In this document: positions 15,115-21,489 of the stretch, piece by piece
Layout of the letters: every line of letters starts with the position of its first letter
How positions within the stretch are numbered: the stretch's first letter is position 1
Assembly (NCBI GenBank): GCA_035527275.1
Contig: DATLBA010000048.1
Span: 1-21,489 of the forward strand
DNA: 21,489 bases
Direction of reading: 5' to 3'
DNA from: DATLBA01 sp035527275
Lineage (GTDB): Bacteria > Planctomycetota > Phycisphaerae > FEN-1346
Position numbers and translations under genes: made by a program
The notes under the pieces: model-generated
Databases searched by the model: none
Told to the model about the DNA's origin: nothing
Seen by the model: the letters and a program-made list of their open reading frames with translations, nothing else

Positions 15115-16092
15115 ATCGGCACGGGGCTGGGGCGCGCGGCGGCTGCGGTCTTCGCTGCCACGTTCGCCGCGCTCGTAGGCGTTGACAATCTCCTGAACCA
15201 GCCGGTGGCGGACGATGTCGCCCCGCGTCATCTCGTGAAGCACCACGCCGTCGATTCCCGCCAGTTTCTCCCCCGCGTCCACCAAGCCGCTCTTGGTTCC
15301 CTCGGCCAGGTCCACTTGTGTTATGTCACCCGTGACGACCATTTTCGACCGCATTCCCATCCGCGTCAGGAACATCTTCATCTGGGCGGTCGTCGTATTC
15401 TGGGCCTCGTCCAGAATGATGTAGGCATCGTTGAGCGTCCGCCCCCGCATGTACGCCAGCGGGATGATTTCGATCACGTCCGTCTCAACACAGGCGCGGA
15501 CCTGCTTGAACCCGATCATGTCGTGCAGCGCGTCGAGCAAGGGTCTCAGGTATGGATTGACCTTGGCCTGGAGGTCTCCCGGGAGAAATCCCAGTTTTTC
15601 GCCCGCCTCCACCGCCGGCCGGACGAGCACGATCCGCTTGATGCGCTTCCTCTTGAGGGCTTGGACGGCCATCGCCACGGCCAGATACGTCTTGCCCGTG
15701 CCGGCCGGCCCGATGCAGAAGACGAGGTCGTTGTGCTCGATGGCCTCGCAGTAGGCAAGTTGGCCGGGAGTCTGCGGGCGGACGGGGCGGCCGGACGTAT
15801 ACACTTCGATCTCGAGGGCCTCCGGTCCCCGGCCGGAGCGGCTCACCGTGTCGACGATTTGCTGAACTTCCCGCTCCGAGATAGCCTGGCCGTCGCCCGC
15901 CATCCGGTCGAGTTCCTCGACGACGGTCTGGGTCCGGCGGACGGCTTCTGGCGGGCCGCTGATGTGCACCGAGCCCTCCCGCGCCGTCAGCCGCACCCCG
16001 AACGCCTCCCGGACGAGACGGAGGTGCTTGTCCCGCGGGCCGAACACCAGCCGCCGGTGCTCCACGTCCCGAAGTTGAATGGTCTTCCCCAT
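15112..16092 (-). CDS. phoH: PhoH-like ATPase
   Basis: Cytosolic P-loop ATPase of the PhoH/YbeZ family, implicated in RNA metabolism and functionally tied to YbeY in many bacteria. With the ATG at 16092 it is 326 residues: an N-terminal KH-like/substrate region (IQLRDVEHRRLVFGPRDKHL, then HISGPPEAV), QTPGQLAYCEAIEHNDLVFCIGPAGTGKTYLA with Walker A at 128-135, Walker B IILDEAQ (225-231), and downstream sensor-like motif VVTGDITQVDL. The C-terminus is Arg-rich. The start is uncertain: in-frame TTG (16119) and GTG (16107) codons lie upstream and none of the three has a clear ribosome-binding site. ATG is preferred because conserved residues begin just after it. It sits directly upstream of pgpH and two genes from ybeY, a very common arrangement. 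Confidence 0.93.
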   Translation of the reverse strand: MGKTIQLRDVEHRRLVFGPRDKHLRLVREAFGVRLTAREGSVHISGPPEAVRRTQTVVEELDRMAGDGQAISEREVQQIVDTVSRSGRGPEALEIEVYTSGRPVRPQTPGQLAYCEAIEHNDLVFCIGPAGTGKTYLAVAMAVQALKRKRIKRIVLVRPAVEAGEKLGFLPGDLQAKVNPYLRPLLDALHDMIGFKQVRACVETDVIEIIPLAYMRGRTLNDAYIILDEAQNTTTAQMKMFLTRMGMRSKMVVTGDITQVDLAEGTKSGLVDAGEKLAGIDGVVLHEMTRGDIVRHRLVQEIVNAYERGERGSEDRSRRAPQPRAD

Positions 16093-16128
16093 TCGGTTGT
16101 CCGCCACGGCGTGGCCCAAGTCCCATCA

Positions 16129-17040
16129 TTATCCGCTTGGCGCCTGGTGGGTCAATACCACGAGGAGCAGATAGGCGACCGGTGCGGCGGCGAGCATCGA
16201 GTCCAGAATGTCCAGGACGCCGCCGAACCCCGGTATCCGGCCGCTGTCCTTGGCGCCCAGGCCCCGTTTGATCAGGCTTTCGGCCAGGTCACCCAGAATG
16301 CCGCTGATGCTGACGGCCCCGCCGAACACCAGCATTTGCCACCACGCGAACATCCCCCAGCCGACGCCGACCGCCAGCGCCACGCCGATGCCGAACACAA
16401 GGCCGCCGATCAACCCTTCAACCGTTTTCCCAGGGCTGAGCGTCGGAACCAACCGGTGCCGGCCGAGCGCACTACCGACCGCGTACGCTCCGATGTCTGC
16501 GCCTTTGACGACCCCAAGCACCAGCACCAGGTACAGGAGGCCTTCGAGGGGAACGGGTGAGAGAAACCGCACCTTCGCCAGGAACACCCCAAGCAGACCG
16601 ACCGTCAGCACCACCAGCACCGTCCACCCGACGCCCGCCAGGGCACGGAACGGATCCCTCGCCTTGCGTTCGATGCGGAACACTTCCGCCAGGAACGTGG
16701 CAAAGACGAGGCCGACAATCAGCAAAAGATATACTTCCAGCCCGCGGTCGTGCAGCCAGGGACGAATCCGCGGCTCAAACTGTGTCTCGCTGAACACCGC
16801 CGCTACCATCAGCGCGACGAACACCAGGCCGATGGCCGGCCGGCAGGGTCGGCCTGCACGGCGAAGCATCCGAAAAAACTCCCAACATCCAACGAGCAGT
16901 GCCGCGAACATCAGCGCCCAGAAGCCGGGCGCCACCTTCACACCGGTCCACCGGGCTAGGGCCACGTCGCCGAACAGGATGGCGCCCACCCCGACGATCA
17001 GCCCCGTGCCCACCGTAATACGCGTCGCGGCTGTTTTCAT
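16129..17040 (-). CDS. cdsA: Phosphatidate cytidylyltransferase (CDP-diglyceride synthase)
   Basis: Makes CDP-diacylglycerol from phosphatidate and CTP for phospholipid synthesis, in the inner membrane. The 303 residues are mostly hydrophobic, with about eight membrane segments. The family signature is at 251-281: DLAESLIKRGLGAKD then SGRIPGFGGVLDILDS. The invariant Lys-Arg...Lys-Asp and PG-GG-LD residues are kept; the histidine and arginine of the usual PGHGG-LDR are Phe271 and Ile278, a variant I associate with planctomycete CdsA. LSPGKTVEGLIGGL (201-214) is a second conserved block. Start: the ATG at 17040 overlaps the uppS stop (ATGA) with GAGG four bases upstream; the longest frame extends 114 Arg/Gly-rich residues into uppS and is rejected. 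The uppS-cdsA pair is widespread; the frequent followers dxr and rseP are not here. Confidence 0.94.
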   Translation of the reverse strand: MKTAATRITVGTGLIVGVGAILFGDVALARWTGVKVAPGFWALMFAALLVGCWEFFRMLRRAGRPCRPAIGLVFVALMVAAVFSETQFEPRIRPWLHDRGLEVYLLLIVGLVFATFLAEVFRIERKARDPFRALAGVGWTVLVVLTVGLLGVFLAKVRFLSPVPLEGLLYLVLVLGVVKGADIGAYAVGSALGRHRLVPTLSPGKTVEGLIGGLVFGIGVALAVGVGWGMFAWWQMLVFGGAVSISGILGDLAESLIKRGLGAKDSGRIPGFGGVLDILDSMLAAAPVAYLLLVVLTHQAPSG

Positions 17041-17804
17041 CCACCCTCGCTTTCCGATTTCAGGCCGCCGAAGCGGCGTTCGCGCGCGGCGAAACCGCGA
17101 ATGGCCGCGTGAAGGCACGACTCGTCGAAATCCGGCCAGAGCGTCTCGGTCACCCACAACTCCGCATACGAAATTTGCCAGAGCAGAAAGTTGCTGATGC
17201 GCATCTCGCCCGCCGTCCGAATCAAGAGGTCGGGGTCCGGCATCCCCGCCGTGTAAAGCGATTCGGCAAACGTTTTCTCGGAAATGGTATCCGGGTCGAG
17301 TTCGCCCCGGCAGGCCCGCTTTGCCAGACGCCGCGCCGCCTCCGCGATCTCCTGCCTCCCGCCGTAATCGACCGCCAGACACAGGACCAGACCGGAGTTG
17401 CCCGCCGACGCCTTCGCCGTCCGGTCCACTTCGATGAGCGTCTCGGGGGGAATACCTTCCCTGCGTCCGATGGTCACAAAACGGATGTTATTGCGAAGAA
17501 TGGTCGGCCGCTCCTGGAGGAGGTGCAACCGATACAACTCCATTAGGAAAGAGATTTCGTCGGCCGGTCGCTTCCAGTTCTCGCTCGAAAAGGCGAACAG
17601 GGTCAGTTGTTCGAGCCCCAGCCTTGCGGCCTCTTCGGTGACGCGTCGAACAGCGGCGGCGCCGCGGCGGTGGCCTTCGATGCGAGCCAGCCGCCGCCGC
17701 CGGGCCCATCGCCCGTTGCCGTCCATCACGATGGCCACGTGCTTCGGCCAGGCCGCTCGGGGCACGTCCACCAACGCGTCCGGAATGTAGGGGTCCTCGG
17801 CCAT
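17037..17804 (-). CDS. uppS: Isoprenyl (undecaprenyl) diphosphate synthase
   Basis: cis-Prenyltransferase making the C55 lipid carrier for cell-envelope polysaccharides from farnesyl diphosphate and isopentenyl diphosphate. The 255-residue length is typical. Motifs: HVAIVMDGNGRWA (22-34, catalytic Asp28), GHRRGAAAV (44-52), LTLFAFSSENWKRP, LCLAVDYGGRQEI, and DPDLLIRTAGEMRISNFLL continuing to AELWVTETLWPDF. The usual RTSGE reads RTAGE here; the Arg and Glu that matter are kept. The ATG at 17804 has AGGAA overlapping the purA stop (TAGGAAACCA), so it is probably coupled to purA. Downstream it overlaps cdsA by four bases. Confidence 0.96.
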   Translation of the reverse strand: MAEDPYIPDALVDVPRAAWPKHVAIVMDGNGRWARRRRLARIEGHRRGAAAVRRVTEEAARLGLEQLTLFAFSSENWKRPADEISFLMELYRLHLLQERPTILRNNIRFVTIGRREGIPPETLIEVDRTAKASAGNSGLVLCLAVDYGGRQEIAEAARRLAKRACRGELDPDTISEKTFAESLYTAGMPDPDLLIRTAGEMRISNFLLWQISYAELWVTETLWPDFDESCLHAAIRGFAARERRFGGLKSESEGG

Positions 17805-17811
17805 TGGTTTC

Positions 17812-19101
17812 CTACGCTCGGAAGATCGTCTGGTCGCGGTCCGGGCCGACGCTGATCATCTGCGCCGGTGCCCCGACGAGTTCCTCGACGCGCTCGACGT
17901 ACACGCGGGCCGCCGGAGGCAGGTCCTCAAATCTCCTTGCGCCGGAGATATCTTCCGACCACGGCTCCAGACGTTCAAGTTCCGGCTCGGCCCCGTTCAG
18001 CATCCGCGGGCAGGCCGGAAACACATCGAGCCGCTTGCCTTCGAATCGGTATCCCGTGCAGATCTTCAACTCCGGCAGGCCGCTCAGCACGTCGAGCAGC
18101 GTAATGGCGATCCCGTCCACACCGTTCAGCCGCGCCGCGTAACGAATGGCGAACGCATCGAGCCAGCCGCACCGTCGCGGCCGGCCCGTCGTCGTGCCAT
18201 ACTCGTTCCCCTGCTCGCGGATTCGGTCGCCGATTTCGCCGCGCAGTTCCGTCGGGAACGGGCCTTCGCCGACTCGGGTCGTGTAAGCCTTCACGACGCC
18301 GAGGATGCGGCCGATGGCCCGCGCCGGGACACCCGTGCCCGGCCAGGCGCCCGCGGCGGCGGCGTTCGAACTCGTGACGTAAGGATACGTCCCGTGGTCA
18401 ATGTCCAGGAGCGTCCCCTGGGCGCCCTCGAAGAGGATTCGTTTCCCGGCGTCGAGCGCCCCGTGCAGCAGCGCGGTCGTGTCGGCGATCATCGGGCGAA
18501 TCGCCTCGGCGTAGGCGGCGTACTCGTCCCAGATGGCGTCGGCGTCGAGAGGCTCCTCGCCGAACATGCCCGTGAACATCCGGTTCTTGGCTTCGACGAC
18601 TTGTCGGACCTTCCTTTCGAGCGCGGCCGGATTCAGGAATATACCAACTCGGATGGCGTGCACCCGGTTGGCCTTCTCGGCATACGCCGGTCCGATGCCG
18701 CGAAGCGTCGTCCCGATTTTGCCTTTGCCCTCGAATTTCTCGGAGAGGGCTTCGATTCGCTTGTGCCAGGGCCAAATGGTGTGGGCGCGGCTCGAGATAC
18801 GCAGCCGCCGCCTGAGGTCCGGGGCCTTGCTCTCGTACCGCTCGATCTCTTCAAGCAGCACCTTCGGATCGACCACAACCCCGCCGCCGATGACGCACTC
18901 GACGCCCTGGTGAAACACCCCCGAGGGAATCAGGTGCAGTTTGTAGGTCTCGCCGCCGAACGCGACCGTATGGCCGGCGTTGTTGCCCCCGTTATACCGG
19001 ACGACCACGTCGTGCCGGTCCGCCAGGATATCCACGATCTTGCCCTTGGCCTCGTCGCCCCAGGTCAGGCCGACGACACAGGTGTTGCCTTCGTTTCTCA
19101 C
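17812..19101 (-). CDS. purA: Adenylosuccinate synthetase
   Basis: GTP-dependent conversion of IMP and aspartate to adenylosuccinate, the first committed step to AMP. The 429-residue length is typical. Key regions: VVGLTWGDEAKGKIVDIL (9-26) with catalytic Asp16, NNAGHTV (40-46) with His44, IGTTLRGIGPAYAEK, FEGAQGTLLDIDHGTYPYVTSSN, and TTTGRPRRCGWLDA. The P-loop-like GDEGKGK reads GDEAKGK and the usual Gln before WGDE is Thr13; the Ala variant is one I associate with planctomycetes, while Thr13 looks less usual. The start is a GTG at 19101 with GGAGG (19112-19116) ten bases upstream. It is the first gene of the long - strand run and has a candidate promoter at 19181-19210, so AMP supply and the whole block may share that promoter. 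Confidence 0.97.
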   Translation of the reverse strand: MRNEGNTCVVGLTWGDEAKGKIVDILADRHDVVVRYNGGNNAGHTVAFGGETYKLHLIPSGVFHQGVECVIGGGVVVDPKVLLEEIERYESKAPDLRRRLRISSRAHTIWPWHKRIEALSEKFEGKGKIGTTLRGIGPAYAEKANRVHAIRVGIFLNPAALERKVRQVVEAKNRMFTGMFGEEPLDADAIWDEYAAYAEAIRPMIADTTALLHGALDAGKRILFEGAQGTLLDIDHGTYPYVTSSNAAAAGAWPGTGVPARAIGRILGVVKAYTTRVGEGPFPTELRGEIGDRIREQGNEYGTTTGRPRRCGWLDAFAIRYAARLNGVDGIAITLLDVLSGLPELKICTGYRFEGKRLDVFPACPRMLNGAEPELERLEPWSEDISGARRFEDLPPAARVYVERVEELVGAPAQMISVGPDRDQTIFRA

Positions 19102-19180
19102 GGTTTGGGTGCCTCCCTTGTTCTTCGGGCAAGCGCAAAGCGCCGGCGCTGCCTCCCATCGGGGGCCGCGCCGTTGGCAT

Positions 19181-19210
19181 AGTCTAGCGGAACCGGGGGT
19201 CCCGTGCCAG
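19181..19210 (-). promoter_or_regulatory. Candidate sigma70-type promoter for purA and the downstream run
   Basis: On the - strand: -35 CTGGCA (19205-19210), 18-base spacer, -10 TAGACT (19181-19186); each hexamer matches four of six consensus bases. Transcription would begin near 19174, giving a leader of about 70 bases to the purA GTG. Position is right for the head of the operon, but the match is modest. Confidence 0.35.
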
Positions 19211-19298
19211 GGAAAATCGGCGGCTTGGCCGGTTGGGACAGACCGCGCCGGCGGGATTTGCTCAACCGAGCGAACGCCCCTGCCGATAAATTATTACA

Positions 19299-19380
19299 GA
19301 GGCTGTGGGTCAACCCGGCGAAAGTCGGGGCAGCCTGACTTGGAGGGTCCGGGGCACGGCGAGCCCAGACCCTCCTTTTT
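19299..19380 (+). ncRNA. Candidate small structured RNA, opposite strand, unknown family
   Basis: About 82 bases on the + strand in a gap flanked by two - strand genes. Stem P1 pairs AGGCTG (19300-19305) with CAGCCT (19331-19336). Inside it P2 pairs CCCGGC (19314-19319) with GTCGGG (19324-19329), closed by a GAAA tetraloop (19320-19323), with an 8-base internal loop on the 5' side. A terminator hairpin with T5 ends the element. A TAAATT (19287-19292) sits where a -10 box would give a start at about 19299, exactly at P1; no good -35 is visible. One P2 pair is G-U, which would be A-C on the other strand, so the + strand is the folded one. I do not match it to SRP RNA, 6S or a known riboswitch. 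Confidence 0.45.
19342..19380 (+). terminator. Intrinsic terminator, + strand
   Basis: Perfect 8-bp stem GGAGGGTC (19342-19349) with GACCCTCC (19368-19375), followed at once by TTTTT (19376-19380). The 18-base interior can add an inner GGGC/GCCC stem (19352-19355 with 19363-19366). On the - strand the hairpin is not followed by T residues, so it terminates + strand transcription only, although no + strand protein gene lies upstream. Confidence 0.75.
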
Positions 19381-19390
19381 CCGCGCCGTT

Positions 19391-19411
19391 CGAGCCGCAC
19401 ACGGAGGCTCG
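19391..19411 (-). other. Hairpin just downstream of the dehydrogenase stop
   Basis: CGAGCC (19391-19396), 9-base loop, GGCTCG (19406-19411), beginning 19 bases after the dehydrogenase stop on the - strand. It is a perfect 6-bp stem without a T-run. It may mark the 3' end of the dehydrogenase transcript, but this is weak. Confidence 0.3.
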
Positions 19412-19430
19412 CGCTTACCTCGGCCCACCG

Positions 19431-20462
19431 TCAGGGGTTTATCACCGCCTTCAGCACCCCGTCGGCGTAACGCTCCGCCAAATCAAACGCTCCGGCCGCG
19501 TCCTCTAGGCGGAACCGGTGCGTGACCCAACTGGCCACGTCCAGCATGCCCGAGGCCACAAGGCGTATCGCCTGCCGCTCGGCGAACCGGGACCGCCGGA
19601 CATATTGCACCCGCAACTCTTTTCTCCGGGCTCGGTGCGGCTCGATTCGGACCTCATCCTCAGCCGGAATGCCGACCAGCGCGACCCGCCCGCCGATGGC
19701 CGCCAGTTCATACGCCTGCGTCTGGCCTGCGGCCCGGTTCGTGCACTCAAACACCAGGTCCGCTCTGCGCCCGCCGGTCAATCGGCTGACGGCCTCGACG
19801 GGGTCCTCCAGGTCCACGTTGACCGTTTCGTCCGCGCCGAGCCGGCGGGCCAGATCCAGCCGGTAATCGAGTTTGTCCGTGACGATAATCCGCGCGGCCC
19901 CGCCGACGCGGGCCATCTCCATACACCCCAGGCCGATGCAGCCTGCGCCGACGACCGCCACCGTCTCGCCCGGCGCCACCCTGATGAGGTTTGCCGCATG
20001 CACGCTGACCTGAAGCGGCTCGAGCATGGCCGCTTCTTCGAAACTCATTTCGTCGGGAATAGGAATGCACCGCTCCTTCTCAAGCACCGCATACTCGCAC
20101 ATGATGCCGTCATGCGGCGGCGTGCTTAGAAACCGGACGTGCGGACAGATATTGGGGCGGCCGGCGGTGCAGAATTCGCACTCGCCGCACGAACGCGCCG
20201 GCTCCAGCATGACCCGTTGGCGAATCTCCAGCCGGGTCACGCCTTCGCCGAGCCCCGCTACCTCACCGGCCCCTTCGTGACCAACGATCATGGGCGCTTG
20301 AAGCACCTGGTCGCCGATGCGACCGTGGGTGTAGTAATGCACGTCGGACCCGCACAGGCCGACCGCGCGGATGCGGACCAGCGCCTCGCCCGGTCCCGGT
20401 TCCGGTTTGGGTCGCTCTTCCACCCGCAAGTCGTGAATCCCGTGGAGCACGAGGGCTTTCAT
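19431..20462 (-). CDS. Zinc-dependent medium-chain dehydrogenase, sorbitol-dehydrogenase-like
   Basis: NAD-dependent polyol or sugar-alcohol dehydrogenase of the zinc MDR family. The 343 residues show the catalytic zinc site Cys37 (GLCGSDVHYYTHGRIGD), His62-Glu63 (GHEGAGEV) and Glu148 (MLEPL), a four-cysteine structural zinc loop (Cys92, Cys95, Cys98, Cys106), and a Rossmann fold with VGAGCIGLG (171-179) and acidic Asp196 favouring NAD. The CGSDVHYY-HGRIGD block is characteristic of sorbitol/xylitol dehydrogenases. The start at 20462 (ATG) has a GGAG site seven bases upstream; the longer frame to 20501 overlaps the upstream gene's end and is less likely. It follows the URO-D-like gene by 31 bases, so the two are probably co-transcribed and may serve one catabolic route; the actual substrate cannot be read from sequence. 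Confidence 0.92.
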   Translation of the reverse strand: MKALVLHGIHDLRVEERPKPEPGPGEALVRIRAVGLCGSDVHYYTHGRIGDQVLQAPMIVGHEGAGEVAGLGEGVTRLEIRQRVMLEPARSCGECEFCTAGRPNICPHVRFLSTPPHDGIMCEYAVLEKERCIPIPDEMSFEEAAMLEPLQVSVHAANLIRVAPGETVAVVGAGCIGLGCMEMARVGGAARIIVTDKLDYRLDLARRLGADETVNVDLEDPVEAVSRLTGGRRADLVFECTNRAAGQTQAYELAAIGGRVALVGIPAEDEVRIEPHRARRKELRVQYVRRSRFAERQAIRLVASGMLDVASWVTHRFRLEDAAGAFDLAERYADGVLKAVINP

Positions 20463-20493
20463 TAACGCTCTCCCGACTCTCCTGCGTGGCCGC

Positions 20494-21489
20494 TCATCCA
20501 TATGTCCCGAACCCGCGTGCCGCCTCGTACATCGCCACGACGTTCTCCGTGGGCGAGTTGTCCTGAAGGGCGTGGGTCGGCGCCAGGCAGTACCCGCCGC
20601 CCGGCATCATAACCTCAAGCGTCTCGCGGACATTGGCGACGACATCCTCGACGCTCCCGAACGCCACCGGCCCGGCCGTCGAGATCATTCCGTGAAAGGC
20701 AAGCCGCTCGCCCCAACGCTCCTTTAGGTAGGCCGGCGCCATGTCCCTGGCCTCCGGCTGAAGCGTGTCCACCGCGCTAATACCCATTTCGATAAAATCG
20801 TCGAAGGCCCAACTGCTTGATCCACAGGAATGGATGATGACAGGGATGTCGTAATGCTTGCCCAGGTCCACGAACTTTTGTGTCCGCGGTCGAATGTGCT
20901 TCCGGAACAGGTCCAGGCCGATCATCGGCCCAATCTGGGTCCCAAGGTCCTCTCCGAGCCATAACACGTCGCATCGTCCTCCCCCTGCTTCCAGCGTGCG
21001 CCGGGTGACCTCAAGCAGGATCTCCGTTCGGCGGTCGATCAGCCGCAAGCCCGCCGGGTTGTCCGTGATGAGGTCCACCAGCACCTGTTCCATGGTTCGG
21101 AGCATGCCGGTGGAGTTGATGATGTCGCCGGTGCCGGCGTTGCCCGCGACGATGCCACAATCCTTGTACCGTTTACACTGCTCCACGGCCCGCGAATAGT
21201 CGAAGTCATCCGGCGAAGGCATCGGCCAGGCCTCAACCTCCTCCAGCGAGGCGTCTCGCAGCGGCCATTCGCAGTAGTCCCAGTATTCGCCCGTCGCGTG
21301 CTGGACCCGACGCCGCCGCATGCCCCAAATGTCCACGCTGAGGCCGGGAAGGTCCTCGTGGAGTTTCGGACCGACGTATGGCGCCCCCACGCTTCGAAAA
21401 TCCACGCCCAAGGCCCGACGCAGCCCCTCGTCATCCTCATCCGACAGGCCGAAATGCCGTTTCAAGCGTCGGTCGATGCTCGAGTTGGC
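20494..21489 (-). CDS. Uroporphyrinogen decarboxylase-superfamily protein (methyltransferase-like), 5'-partial
   Basis: At least 331 residues; the frame is open to the window edge, so the N-terminus is missing and the TTG at 21465 is not a believable start. It belongs to the URO-D/MtaA-like superfamily of (beta/alpha)8 proteins, many of which are corrinoid- or cofactor-dependent methyltransferases, not heme enzymes. Visible blocks, counted from the edge: RRALGVDFRSVG (about 24-35), VAGNAGTGD, LWLGEDLGTQIGPMI (about 176-190), VIIHSCGSSSW (His-x-Cys at 220-222, a zinc/thiol-type motif), AVDTLQPEA, HGMISTAGP, and GGYCLAPTHALQDNSPTENV near the C-terminus. The Arg-rich uroporphyrinogen-binding N-terminal motif of HemE is not seen, though the extreme N-terminus is absent. 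Such genes are numerous in planctomycetes and often neighbour sugar dehydrogenases. The substrate is unknown. Confidence 0.85.
   Translation of the reverse strand, partial: ANSSIDRRLKRHFGLSDEDDEGLRRALGVDFRSVGAPYVGPKLHEDLPGLSVDIWGMRRRRVQHATGEYWDYCEWPLRDASLEEVEAWPMPSPDDFDYSRAVEQCKRYKDCGIVAGNAGTGDIINSTGMLRTMEQVLVDLITDNPAGLRLIDRRTEILLEVTRRTLEAGGGRCDVLWLGEDLGTQIGPMIGLDLFRKHIRPRTQKFVDLGKHYDIPVIIHSCGSSSWAFDDFIEMGISAVDTLQPEARDMAPAYLKERWGERLAFHGMISTAGPVAFGSVEDVVANVRETLEVMMPGGGYCLAPTHALQDNSPTENVVAMYEAARGFGTYG

Noticed and set aside
15037..16560. 507-codon + strand frame across phoH and cdsA
   Set aside because: Runs antisense through two well-identified genes and has His/Asp/Pro-rich composition typical of complementary-strand artefacts.
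17041..17382. N-terminal extension of CdsA by 114 residues
   Set aside because: The extension overlaps uppS, is Arg/Gly-rich and lacks a start signal; the ATGA overlap with a ribosome-binding site at 17040 explains the true start.
19195..19210. TGGCAC resembling half of a sigma54 promoter upstream of purA
   Set aside because: The required second element (TTGC-like, five bases later) is absent; a sigma70-type reading fits better.
19299..19341. SRP RNA or c-di-GMP-I riboswitch as an identity for the structured RNA
   Set aside because: The SRP core GGAAG...AGCAG and the c-di-GMP-I blocks (CACAGGGCAAACC, GACGCAAAGCC) are not present; only the GAAA tetraloop is shared.

Overview
The window reads as a high-GC, Gram-negative-type (diderm) bacterial chromosome segment, most likely from the Planctomycetota or a close PVC relative. 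The basis is indirect. There are LptE-like and BamD-like envelope genes, and PurA (GDEAKGK) and CdsA (PGFGGVLDILDS) carry motif variants I associate with planctomycetes. There is also a secreted-type GH27 alpha-galactosidase and a URO-D-superfamily methyltransferase paired with a zinc dehydrogenase. I could not run a phylogeny, so the phylum is an inference. No rRNA, tRNA, CRISPR array or insertion sequence was seen.

Layout. (1) Positions 3-1232, + strand: the 3' part of an alpha-galactosidase gene whose start lies outside the window. (2) Positions 1283-19101, all on the - strand: a tightly packed run read from high to low coordinates as purA, uppS, cdsA, phoH, pgpH, ybeY, corC-like, recO, bamD-like, lptE-like, ftsH, folP, dacA, ybbR, proA, then a polytopic membrane protein of unknown function. 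Many junctions are 4-base ATGA/GTGA overlaps, or have the Shine-Dalgarno inside the upstream stop codon (TAGGAGG), so much of this probably forms one transcription unit. (3) Positions 19102-19430: the only gap over 300 bases. It holds a plausible purA promoter (- strand) and, on the opposite strand, a compact two-hairpin RNA candidate ending in a good intrinsic terminator. (4) Positions 19431-21489, - strand: a sorbitol-dehydrogenase-like zinc dehydrogenase preceded by a URO-D-like gene cut off by the window edge.

How the genes fit together. The central run is a housekeeping envelope and signalling block. UppS and CdsA make lipid carriers and phospholipid precursors, LptE and the BamD-like protein serve outer-membrane assembly, and FtsH does membrane quality control. 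YbeY and PhoH act in RNA metabolism and RecO in DNA repair; PurA, FolP and ProA supply purine, folate and proline. A complete c-di-AMP module is embedded in it: the cyclase DacA/CdaA, its YbbR/CdaR partner, and a PgpH-type 7TM-HD phosphodiesterase. Gene order joins arrangements known elsewhere (phoH-pgpH-ybeY...recO of Firmicutes; ftsH-folP of E. coli; cdaA-cdaR of Firmicutes), but glmM and era are absent from their usual places.

Most start sites were re-chosen from ribosome-binding sites and overlaps, so several differ from the longest open frame. The most novel-looking element is the + strand RNA candidate at about 19299-19380.
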